From: Isoperla grammatica | Taxonomy: Eukaryota > Arthropoda > Insecta > Plecoptera > Perlodidae | Assembly (NCBI GenBank): GCA_945910005.1 | Contig: CAMDTW010000641.1 | Location: 1,431,001 to 1,495,000 of the forward strand | Direction: 5' to 3' | DNA: 64,000 nucleotides | Part shown: piece after piece, positions 26,701 to 38,764 of the stretch | Numbering within the stretch: the first letter of the stretch is position 1 | Layout of the letters: every line of letters starts with the position of its first letter | Program-made: the position numbers and the translations under genes | Notes under the pieces: generated by a model | Databases searched by the model: none | What the model was told of the DNA's origin: nothing | Seen by the model: the letters and a program-made list of their open reading frames with translations, nothing else

Positions 26701-29482
26701 CATATCAGGACAACGCATGTTTCCTCGCTTGTGACGGTGACTGTACTTGATAAACCATGCGCTAAGTCAGTGACATAGAAGCCACTTCATGCAACATTGA
26801 GGACAACGCAGGTTCCCTGTATTGTGACGGTGACTGTATTTGATAAACCCTGCGCTATGTCAGTGACATGAAAGCCACTACATGCAACATATCAGGACAA
26901 CGCATGTTTTCTCGCTTGGGACGGTGACTGTTCTTTATAAACCCTGCGCTATGTCAGTGACATGAAAGCCACTACATGCAACATATCAGGACAACGCATG
27001 TTTCCTCGCTTGTGACGGTGACTGTACTTGATAAACCCTGCGCTAAGTCAGTGACATAGAAGCCACTTCATGCAACATATCAGGATAACGCATGTTTCCT
27101 TGCTTGTGACGGTGACTGTACTTGATAAACCCTGCGCTAAGGCAGTGACATGAAAGCCACTACATGCAACGTATGAGGCCAACGCATGTTTCCTTGCTTG
27201 TGACGGTGACTGTACTTGATAAACCTTGCGCTTAGTCAGTGACATAGAAGCCACTTCATGCAACGTATCAGGACAACGCATGTCTCCTTGCTTGTGACGG
27301 TGACTGTACTTGATAAACCTTTGACATAGAAGCCACTACATGCAACGTAACAGGATAACGCATGTTTCCTTGCTTGTGACGGTGACTGTACTTGATAAAC
27401 CTTGCGCTAAGTCAGTGACATAGAAGCCACCCCATGCAACGTATGAGGACAACGCATGTTTCCTTGCTTGTGACGGTGACTGTACTTAATAAACCCTGCG
27501 CTAAGTCAGTGACATGAAAGCCACTACATGCAACGTATGAGGACAACGCATGTTTCCTTGCTTGTGACGGTGACTGTACTTGATAAACCCTGCGCTAAGT
27601 CAGTGACATAGAAACCACTACATGCAACATATCAGGACAAGGCATGTTTTCTTGCTTGTGACGGTGATTGTACTTGATAAACCCTGCGCTAAGTCAGTGA
27701 CATAGAAGCCACTACATGCAACATATCAGGACAACTCATGTTTCCTCTATTGTGACGGTGATTGTACTTGATTAACCCTGCGCTAAGTCAGTGACATAGA
27801 AGCCACTACATGCAACGTATGAGGACAACGCATGTTTCCTTGCTTGTGACAATGACTGTACTTGATAAACCCTGCAAAAGTCAGTGACATAGAAGCCACT
27901 ACATGCAACGTATCAGGACAACGCATGTTTCCTCGCTTCTGACGGTGACTGTACTTGATAAACCTTGCGCTTAGTCAGTGACATAGAAGCCACTTCATGC
28001 AACATGTCAGGACAACGCATGTTTTCTCTATTGTGACGGTGACTGTACTTGATAAACCCTGCGCTAAGTCAGTGACATGAAAGCCAGTTCATGCAACATA
28101 TCAGGACAACGCATGTTTCCTTGCTTGTGACGGTGACTGTACTTGATAAACCCTGCGCTAAGTCAGTGACATAGAAGCCACTACATGCAACGTATCAGAA
28201 CAACGCATGTTTTCTTGCTTGTGACGGTGACTGTACTTTACAAACCCTGCGCTAAGTCAGTGACATAGAAGCCACTACATGCAACGTATGAGGACAACGC
28301 ATGTTTTCCTGCTTGTGACGGTGACTGGACTTGATAAACCCTGCGCTAAGTCAGTGACATAGAAGCCACTACATTCAACATATCAGGACAACGCATGTTT
28401 CCTTGCTTGTGACGGTCACTGTACTTGATAAACCCTGCGCTAAGTCAGTGACATGAAAGCCACTACATGGAACGTATGAGGACAACGCATGTTTCCTTGC
28501 TTGTGACGGTGACTGTACTTGATAAACCCTGCGCTATGTCAGTGACATGAAAGCAACTACATGCAACATATCAGGACAACGCATGTTGTCTTGCTTGTGA
28601 CGGTGACTTTACTTGATAAACCCTGCGCTGAGTCAGTGATATAGAAGCCACTACATGCAACATATCAGGACAACGCATGTTTCCTTGCTTGTGACGGTGA
28701 CTGTACTTGATAAACCCTGCGCTATGTCAGTGACATAGAAGCCACTACATGCAACGTATGAGGACAACGCATGTTTCCTTGCTTGTGACGGTGACTGAAC
28801 TTGATAAACCTTGCGCTAAGTCAGTGACATAGAAGCCACTTCATGCAACGTATCAGGACAACGCATGTCTCCTTGCTTGTGACGGTAACTGTACTTGATA
28901 AACCTTTGACATAGAAGCCACTACATGCAACGTATCAGGACAACGCATGTTTCCTTGCTTGTGACGGTGACTGTACTTGATAAACCTTGCGCTAAGTCAG
29001 TGACATAGAAGCCACTACATGCAACGTATGAGGCCAACGCATGTTGCCTTGCTTGTGACGGTGAGTGTACTTGATAAACCCTGCGCTAAGTCAGTGACAT
29101 GATAGCCACTACATGCAACGTATGAGGACAACGCATGTTTCCTTGCTTGTGACGGTAACTGTACTTGATAAACCCTGCGTAAGTCAGTGACATAGAAGCA
29201 ACTACATGCAACATATCAGGACAACGCATGTTTTCTCGCTTGTGACGGTGATTGTACTTGATAAACCCTGCGCTAAGTCAGTGACATAGAAGCCACTACA
29301 TGCAACACATCAGGACAACTCATGTTTCCTCTATTGTGACGGTGACTGTACTTGATTAACCCTGCGCTAAGTCAGTGACATTGAAGCCACTACATGCAAC
29401 GTATGAGGACAACGCATGTTTCCTTGCTTGTGACGGTGACTGTACTTGATAAACCCTGCAAAAGTCAGTGACATAGAAGCCA
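23711..29482 (+). repeat. 5.8-kb higher-order unit, copy 2
   Basis: A direct tandem copy of 17,925-23,710. The offset is 5,786 up to about 25,630 and 5,772 afterwards, because copy 2 lacks 14 bp there. Reading both copies I noticed only a few substitutions (near 23,879, 24,447, 25,375 and 29,033), so identity appears well above 99%. The junction lies within a shared ACTACATGCAAC at 23,710-23,721. A duplication this recent could also be a contig assembly error. Confidence 0.9.
25611..25690 (+). repeat. 80-bp monomer with private 14-bp deletion
   Basis: CGATGACTGT runs straight into GCGCTAAGTC. The partner monomer in the first 5.8-kb unit (near 19,850) still has the 14 bases between them. The deletion therefore postdates the duplication and is a good physical tag for telling the two copies apart in long reads. 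Confidence 0.9.
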
Positions 29483-31755
29483 CTACATGCAACGTATCAG
29501 GACAACGCATGTTTCCTCGCTTCTGACGGTGACTGTACTTGATAAACCCTGCGCTAAGTCAGTGACATAGAAGCCACTGCATGCAACATATCAGGACAAC
29601 GCATGTTTTCTCTTTTGTGACGGTGACTGTACTTGATAAACCCTGCGCTAAGTCAGTGACATGAAAGCCAGTTCATACAACATATCAGGACAACGCATGT
29701 TTCCTTGCTTGTGACGGTGACTGTACTTGATAAACCCTGCGCTAAGTCAGTGACATAGAAGCCACTACATGCAACGTATCAGAACAACGCATGTTTCCTT
29801 GCTTGTGACGGTGACTGTACTTTACAAACTTTGCGCTTAGTCAGTGACATAGAAGCCACTACATGCAACGTATGAGGACAACGCATGTTTTCTTGCTTGT
29901 GACGGTGACTGGACTTGATAAACCCTGCGCTAAGTCAGTGACATAGAAGCCACTACATTCAACATATCAGGACAACGCATGTTTCCTTGCTTGTGACGGT
30001 CACTGTACTTGATAAACCCTGCGCTTAGTCAGTGACATGAAAGCCACTACATGGAACGTATGAGGACAACGCATGTTTCCTTGCTTGTGACGGTGACTGT
30101 ACTTGATAAACCCTGCGCTATGTCAGTGACATGAAAGCCACTACATGCAACATATCAGGACAACGCATGTTTCCTTGCTTGTGACGGTGACTTTACTTGA
30201 TAAACCCTGCGCTGAGTCAGTGACATAGAAGCCACTACATGCAACATATCAGGACCACGCATGTTTCCTTGCTTGTGACGGTCACTGTACTTGATTAACC
30301 CTGCGCTATGTCAGTGACATGAAAGCCACTACATGCAACATATCAGGACAACGCATGTTTCCTCGCTTGTGACGGTGACTGTACATGATAAACCCTGCAC
30401 TAAGTCAGTGACATAAAAGCCACTACATGCAACATATCAGGACAACGCATGTTTACTTGCTTGTGACGGTCACTGTACTTGATAAACCCTTCGCTAAGTC
30501 AGTGACATGAAAGCCACTACATGCAACATATCAGGACAACGCATGTTTCCTTGCTTGTGACGGTGACTGTACTTGATAAAACCCTGCGCTAAGTCAGTGA
30601 CATAGAAGCTACTACATGCAACGTATGAGGACAACGCATGTTTCCTTGCTTGTGACCTTGACTGTACTTGATAAACCCTGCGCTAAGTCAGTGACATGAA
30701 AGCCACTACATGCAACGTATGAGGACAACGCATGTTTCCTTGCTTGTGACGGTGACTGTACTTGATAAACCCTGCGCTAAGTCAGTGACATAGAAGCCAC
30801 TACATGCAACATATCAGGACTACTCATGTTTCCTTGCTTGTGACGGTCACTGTACTTGATAAACCCTGCGCTAAGTCAGTGACATGAAAGCCACTACATG
30901 CAACGTATGAGGACAACGCATGTTTCCTTGCTTGTGACGGTGACGTTACTTAATAAACCCTGCGCTAAGTCAGTGACATGAAAGCCACTACATGCAACGT
31001 ATCAGGACATTGCATGTTTTCTTGCTTGTGACGGTGACAGTACTTGATAAACCCTGCGCTAAGTCAGTGACATAGAAGCCACTACATGCAACGTATGAGG
31101 ACAACGCATGTTTCCTTGCTTGTGACGGTGACTGTACTTGATAAACCCTGCGCTAAGTCAGTGACATAGAAGCCACTACATGCAACGTAGGAGGACAACG
31201 CATGTTTCCTTGCTTGTGACGGTGACTGTACTTGACAAACCCTGCGCTAAGTCCGTGACATAGAAGCCACTATATGCAACTTATGAGGACAACGCATGTT
31301 TCCTTGCTTGTGACGGTGACTGTACTTGATAAACCCTGCGCTAAGTCAGTGACATGAAAGCCTTTTCATGCAACATATCAGGACAACGCATGTTTCCTTG
31401 CTTGTGACGTTGACTGTACTTGATAAACCCTGCGCTAAGTCAAAGACATAGAAGCCACTACATGCAACATATCAGGACAACGCATGTTTCCTTGCTTGTG
31501 ACGGTGACTGTACTTGATAAACCCTGCGCTAAGTCAGTGACTTAGAAGCCACTACATGCAACATATCAGGACAACGCATGTTTCCTTGCTTGTGACGGTG
31601 ACTGTACTTGATAAACCCTGCGCTAAGTCAGTGACATAGAAGCCACTACATGCAACATATCAGGACAACGCATGTTTCCTTGCTTGTGACGGTGACTGTA
31701 CTTGATAAACCCTGCGCTATGTCAATGACATAGAAGCCACTACATGCAACGTATG
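28685..31755 (+). repeat. Higher-order module A, later copy
   Basis: Collinear with 1-3,071 at a constant offset of 28,684. Two stretches I compared directly (around 1,921-1,976 and 2,281-2,340 against their partners) showed one and zero differences, much closer than adjacent monomers are to each other. It starts inside the second 5.8-kb unit and continues beyond it, so it spans that unit's right boundary near 29,482. Confidence 0.88.
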
Positions 31756-31864
31756 ACAACGCATGTTTCTTTGCTTGTGACGGTGACTGTACTTGATAAA
31801 CCATGCGCTAAGTCAGTGACATAGAAGCCACTACATGCAACGTATGAGGACAACGCATGTTTCC

Positions 31865-31905
31865 TTGCTTGTGACGGTGACTGTACTTGGACAACGCATG
31901 TTTCC
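31865..31905 (+). repeat. 41-bp truncated monomer
   Basis: The copy starts TTGCTTGTGACGG, reaches TACTTG and then jumps to GACAACGCATG, losing 53 bp of the middle. It is the shortest monomer I found. The junction shares a G (TTG/GGAC), so a small replication slip or end-joining event is enough to explain it. It lies just past the right end of a module A copy. Confidence 0.9.
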
Positions 31906-33330
31906 TTGCTTGTGACGGTGACTGTACTTGACAAACCTTGCGCTAAGTCAGTGACATAGAAGCCACTACATGCAACGTATGAGGACAACGCATGTTTCCT
32001 TGCTTGTGACGGTGACTGTACTTGATAAACCCTGCGCTAAGTCAGTGACATAGAAGCCACCACATGCAACATATCAGGTTAACGCATGTTTCCCTGCTTG
32101 TGACGGTGACTGTACTTGATAAACCTTGCGCTAAGTCAAAGACATGAAGGCCACTTCATGCAACATATCAGGACAACGCATGTTTCCTTGCTTGTGACGG
32201 TGACTGTACTTGATAAACCCTGCGCTAAGTCAGTGACATAGAAGCCACTACATGCAACGTATGAGGACAACGCATGTTTCCTTGCTTGTGACGGTGACTG
32301 TACTTGATAAACCCTGCGCTAAGTCAGTGACATAGAAGCCACTACATGCAACGTATGAGGACAACGCATGTTTCCTTGCTTGTGACGGTGACTGTACTTG
32401 ATAAACCCTGCGCTAAGTCAGTGACATGAAAGCCACTTCATGCAACATATGAGAACAACGCATGTTTCCTTGCTTGTGACGGTGACTGTACTTGATAAAC
32501 CCTGCGCTAAGTCAGTGACATAGAAGCCACTACATGCAACATATGAGTACAACGCATGTTTCCTCGCTTGTGACGGTGACTGTACTTGATAACCCTGCGC
32601 TAAGTCAGTGACATAGAAGCCACTACATGCAACATATCAGGACAACGCATGTTTCCTTGCTTGTGACGGTGACTGTACTTGATAAACCCTGCGCTGAGTC
32701 AGTGACATGAAAGCCACTTCATGCAACATATGAGAACAACGCATGTTTCCTCGCTTGTGACGGTGACTGTACTTGATAAACGCTGCGCTAAGTCAGTGAC
32801 ATGAAAGCCACTTTATGCAACATATGAGAACAACGCATAATTCCTCGCTTGTGAAGGTGACAGTACTTGATAAACCCTGCGCTAAGTCAGTGACATAGAA
32901 GCCACTACATTCAACGTATGAGGACAATGCATGTTTCCTCGCTTGTGGCGGGTGACTGTACTTGATAAACCCTGCGCTAAGTCAGTGACATGAAAGCCAC
33001 TTCATGCAACATATGAGAACAACGCATGTTTCCTCGCTTGTGACGGTGACTGTACTTGATAAACCCTGCGCTAAGTCAGTGACATAGAAGCCACTACATG
33101 CAACGTATCAGAACAACGCATGTTTCCTTGCTTGTGACGGTGACTGTACTTTACAAACCCAGCGCTAAGTCAGTGACATGAAAGCCACTTCATGGAACGT
33201 ATGAGGACAACGCATGTTTCCTTGCTTGTGACGGTGACTGTACTTGATAAACCCTGCGCTATGTCAGTGACATGAAAGCAACTACATGCAACATATCAGG
33301 ACAACGCATGTTTCCTTGCTTGTGACGGTG
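31906..33330 (+). repeat. Satellite between two higher-order units
   Basis: About 15 monomers and no gene. A one-base insertion giving GTGGCGGGTGAC near 32,946 is shared with a copy near 52,517, so this stretch is related to 52.2-53.1 kb. GAGAACAACG and CGCTGCGC variants are frequent. A DNA stretch near 33,150-33,200 appears to skip several monomers that the 52.7-kb relative retains. Confidence 0.75.
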
Positions 33331-36300
33331 ACTTTACTTGATAAACCCTGCGCTGAGTCAGTGATATAGAAGCCACTACATGCAACATATCAGGACAACG
33401 CATGTTTCCTTGCTTGTGACGGTGACTGTACTTGATAAACCCTGCGCTATGTCAGTGACATAGAAGCCACTACATGCAACGTATGAGGACAACGCATGTT
33501 TCCTTGCTTGTGACGGTGACTGTACTTGATAAACCTTGCGCTAAGTCAGTGACATAGAAGCCACTTCATGCAACGTATCAGGACAACACATGTCTCCTTG
33601 CTTGTGACGGTGACTGTACTTGATAAACCTTTGACATAGAAGCCACTACATGCAACGTATCAGGACAACGCATGTTTCCTTGCTTGTGACGGTGACTGTA
33701 CTTGATAAACCTTGCGCTAAGTCAGTGACATAGAAGCCACTACATGCAACGTATGAGGACAACGCATGTTTCCTTGCTTGTGACGGTGACTGTACTTGAT
33801 AAACCCTGCGCTAAGTCAGTGACATGATAGCCACTACATGCAACGTATGAGGACAACGCATGTTTCCTTGCTTGTGACGGTAACTGTACTTGATAAACCC
33901 TGCGTAAGTCAGTGACATAGAAGCCACTACATGCAAGATATCAGGACAACGCATGTTTTCTCGCTTGTGACGGTGATTGTACTTGATAAACCCTGCGCTA
34001 AGTCAGTGACATAGAAGCTACTACATGCAACATATCAGGACAACTCATGTTTCCTCTATTGTGACGGTGACTGTACTTGATTAACCCTGCGCTAAGTCAG
34101 TGACATAGAAGCCACTACATGCAACGTATGAGGACAACGCATGTTTCCTTGCTTGTGACGGTGACTGTACTTGATAAACCCTGCAAAAGTCAGTGACATA
34201 GACGCCACTACATGCAACGTATCAGGACAACGCATGTTTCTTCGCTTCTGACGGTGACTGTACTTGATAAACCCTGCGCTAAGTCAGTGACATAGAAGCC
34301 ACTTCATGCAACATATCAGGACAACGCATGTTTTCTCTATTGTGACGGTGACTGTACTTGATAAACCCTGCGCTAAGTCAGTGACATGAAAGCCAGTTCA
34401 TACAACATATCAGGACAACGCATGTTTCCTTGCTTGTGACGGTGACTGTACTTGATAAACCCGGCGCTAAGTCAGTGACATAGAAGCCACTTCGGGCAAC
34501 GTATCAGAACAACGCATGTTTCCTTGCTTGTGACGGTGACTGTACTTTACAAACTTTGAGCTAAGTCAGTGACATAGAAGCCACTACATGCAACGTATAA
34601 GGACAACGCATGTTTTCTTGCTTGTGACGGTGACTGGACTTGATAAACCCTGCGCTAAGTCAGTGACATAGAAGCCACTACATTCAACATATCAGGACAA
34701 CGCATGTTTTCTTGCTTGTGACGGTCACTGTACTTGATAAACCCTGCGCTAAGTCAGTGACATGAAAGCCACTACATGGAACGTATGAGGACAACGCATG
34801 TTTCCTTGCTTGTGACGGTGACTGTACTTGATAAACCCTGCGCTATGTCAGTGACATGAAAGCCACTACATGCAACATATCAGGACAACGCATGTTCCTT
34901 GCTTGTGACGGTGACTTTACTTGATAAACCCTGCGCTGAGTCAGTGACATAGAAGCCACTACATGCAACATATCAGGACCACGCATGTTTCCTTGCTTGT
35001 GACGGTCACTGTACTTGATAAACCCTGCGCTATGTCAGTGACATGAAAGCCACTACATGCAACATATCAGGACAACGCATGTTTCCTCGCTTGTGACGGT
35101 GACTGTACATGATAAACCCTGCGCTAAGTCAGTGACATAAAAGCCACTACATGCAACATATCAGGACAACGCATGGTGTCTTGCTTGTGTCGGTCACTGT
35201 ACTTGATAAACCCTTCGCTAAGTTAGTGACATGAAAGCCACTACATGCAACATATCAGGACAACGCATGTTTCCTTGCTTGTGACGGTGACTGTACTTGA
35301 TAAAACCCTGCGCTAAGTCAGTGACATAGAAGCTACTACATGCAACGTATGAGGACAACGCATGTTTCCTTGCTTGTAACCTTGACTGTACTTGATAAAC
35401 CCTGCGCTAAGTCAGTGACATGAAAGCCACTACATGCAACGTATGAGGACAACGCATGTTTCCTTGCTTGTGACGGTGACTGTACTTGATAAACCCTGCG
35501 CTAAGGCAGTGACATAGAAGCCACTACATGCAACATATCAGGACTACTCATGTTTCCTTGCTTGTGACGGTCACTGTACTTGATAAACCCTGCGCTAAGT
35601 CAGTGACATGAAAGCCACTACATGCAACGTATGAGGAAAACGCATGTTTCCTTGCTTGTGACGGTGACGTTACTTGATAAACCCTGCGCTAAGTCAGTGA
35701 CATGAAAGCCACTACATGCAACGTATCAGGACATTGCATGTTTTCTTGCTTGTGACGGTGACTGTACTTGATGAACCCTGCGCTTAGTCAGTGACATAGA
35801 AGCCACTACATGCAACGTATGAGGACAACGCATGTTTCCTTGCTTGTGACGGTGACTGTACTTGATAAACCCTGCGCTAAGTCAGTGACAAAAAAGCGAC
35901 TACATGCAACGTATGAGGACAACGCATGTTTCCTTGCTTGTGACGGTGACTGTACTTGACAAACCCTGCGCTAAGTCCGTGACATAGAAGCCACTATATG
36001 CAACTTATGAGGACAACGCATGTTTCCTTGCTTGTGACGGTGACTGTACTTGATAAACCCTGCGCTAAGTCAGTGACATGAAAGCCACTTCATGCAACAT
36101 ATCAGGACAACGCATGTTTCCTTGCTTGTGACGTTGACTGTACTTGATAAACCCTGCGCTAAGTCAGTGACAAAAAAGCCACTACATGCAACATATCAGG
36201 ACAACGCATGTTTCCTTGCTTGTGACGGTGACTGTACTTGATAAACCCTGCGCTAAGTCAGTGACTTAGAAGCCACTTCATGCAACATATCAGGACAACT

Positions 36301-38764
36301 CATGTTTCCTTGCTTGTGACGGTGACTGTACTTGATAAACCCTGCGCTAAGTCAGTTTCTTAGAAGCCACTACATGCAACATATCAGGACAACGCATGTT
36401 TCCTTGCTTGTGACGGTGACTGTACTTGATAAACCCTGCGCTATGTCAATGACATAGAAGCCACTACATGCAACGTATGACAACGCATGTTTCTTTGCTT
36501 GTGACGGTGACTGTACTTGATAAACCATGCGCTAAGTCAGTGACATAGAAGCCACTACATGCAACATATCAGGACAACGCATGTTTCCTTGCTTGTGACG
36601 ATGACTGTACTTGACAAACCTTGCGCTAAGTCAGTGACATAGAAGCCACTACATGCAACGTATGAGGACAACGCATGTTTCCTCTATTGTGACCGTGACT
36701 GTTCTTGATAAACCCTGCGCTAAGTCAGTGACGTAGAAGCCACTACATGCAACGTATGAGGACAACGCATGTTTCCTTGCTTGTGACGGTGACTGTACTT
36801 GATAAACCCTGCGCTTAGTCAGTGACATAGAAGCCACTACATGCAACGTATGAGGACAACGCATGTTTTCTTGCTTGTGTCGGTGACTGTACTTGATAAA
36901 CCCTGCGCTAAGTCAGTGACATAGAAGCCACTACATGAAACATATCAGGACAACGCATGTTTCCCTGCTTGTGACGGTGACTGTACTTGATAAACCTTGC
37001 GCTAAGTCAGTGACATGAAGGCCACTTCATGCAACATATCAGGACAACGCATGTTTCCTTGCTTGTGACGGTGACTGTACTTGATAAACCCTGCGGTTAG
37101 TCAGTGACCTAGAAGCCACTACATGCAACATATCAGGACAACGCATGTTTCGTTGCTTGTGACGGTGACTGTACTTGATAAACCCTGCGCTAAGTCAGTG
37201 ACATGAAAGCCACTTCATGCAACATATGAGAACAACGCATGTTTCCTTGCTTGTGACGGTGACTGTACTTGATAAACCCTGCGCTAAGTCAGTGACATAG
37301 AAGCCACTACATGCAACATATGAGGACAACGCATGTTTCCTCGCTTGTGACGGTGACTGTACTTGATAACCTTGCGCTAAGTCAGTGACATAGAAGCCAC
37401 TACATGCAACATATCAGGACAACGCATGTTTCGTTGCTTGTGACGGTGACTGTACTTGATAAACCCTGCGCTGAGTCAGTGACATGAAAGCCACTTCATG
37501 CAACATATGAGAACAACGCATGTTTCCTCGCTTGTGACGGTGACTGTACTTGATAAACGCTGCGCTAAGTCAGTGACATGAAAGCTACTACATGCAACAT
37601 ATCAGAACAACGCATGTTTCCTTGCTTGTGACGGTGACTGTACTTGATAAACCCTGCGCTGAGTCAGTGACATGAAAGCCACTTCATGCAACATATGAGA
37701 ACAACGCATGTTTCCTCGCTTGTGACGGTGACTGTACTTGATAAACGCTGCGCTTAGTCAGTGACATGAAAGCCACTTCATGCAACATATGAGAACAACG
37801 CATGTTTCCTCGCTTGTGAAGGTGACTGTACTTGATAAACCCTGCGCTAAGTCAGTAACATAGAAGCCACTACATGCAACGTATGAGGACAATGCATGTT
37901 TCCTCGCTTGTGACGGTGACTGTACTTGATAAACCCTGCGGTATGCCAGTGACATAGAAGCCACTACATGCAACATATAAGGACAACGCATGTTTCGTTG
38001 CTTGTGACGGTGACTGTACTTGATAAACCCTGCGCTAAGTCAGTGACATGAAAGCCACTTCATGCAACATATGAGAACAACGCATGTAACCTCGCTTGTG
38101 ACGGTGACTGTACTTGATAAACCCTGCGCTTAGTCGGTGACATGAAAGCCACTTCATGCAACATATGAGAACAACGCATGTTTCCTCGCGTGTGAAGGTG
38201 ACTGTACTTGATAAACCCTGCGCTAAGTCAGTGACATAGAATCCACTACATGCAACGTATGAGGACAATGCATGTTTCTTCGCTTGTGACGGTGACTGTA
38301 CTTGATAAACCCTGCGCTAAGTCAGTGACATAGAAGCCACTAGATGCAACATATGAGGACAACGCATGTTTCCTCGCTTGTGACGGTGACTGTACATGAT
38401 AAATCCTGCGCTAAGTCAGTGACATAGAAGCCACTACATGCAACATATCGGGACAACGCATGTTTCCTTGCTTGTGACGGTGACTGTACTTGATAAACCC
38501 TGCGCTATGTCAGTGACATGAAAGCCACTTCATGCAACATATAAGAACAACGCATGTTTCCGCGCTTGTGAAGGTGACTGTACTTGAAAAACCCTGCGCT
38601 AAGTCAGTGACATGAAAGCCACTACATGCAACATATCAGGACAACGCATGTTTTCTCGCTTGGGACGGTGACTGTACTTTATAAACCCTGCGCTATGTCA
38701 GTGACATGAAAGCCACTACATGCAACATATCAGGACAACGCATGTTTCCTCGCTTGTGACGGTG
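33331..38764 (+). repeat. 5.4-kb higher-order unit (first of the nested series)
   Basis: 5,434 bp, fitting 58 monomers once one 82-bp monomer and several small indels are allowed for. It starts at a GACTTTACTTG variant and holds a module A copy followed by GTTTCGTTGC and GAGAACAACG monomers. The following unit repeats it. Identity is visibly lower than in the 5.8-kb pair (for example TTCGGGCAAC near 34,492 against TACGTGCAAC, and GCATGGTGTC near 35,172 against GCATGTTTCC), so this duplication is older. Confidence 0.87.
33410..36478 (+). repeat. Higher-order module A, copy inside the 5.4-kb unit
   Basis: It has the same marker order as 1-3,071: a perfect dyad 1 at the start, the 82-bp monomer near 33,627, GCGTAAG, CTGCAAAAG, CATTCAAC, CATGGAAC, GGACTACTC near 35,540, GACATTGC near 35,730 and GTATGACAACG at 36,475. 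One base is missing near 34,895 (ATGTTCC for ATGTTTCC), which accounts for the one-base change in offset along the block. Confidence 0.86.

Noticed and set aside
31740..31988. Minus-strand ORF of 82 codons with an unusual internal junction
   Set aside because: The odd junction is caused by the 41-bp truncated monomer at 31,865-31,905; the rest is the usual repeat translation.
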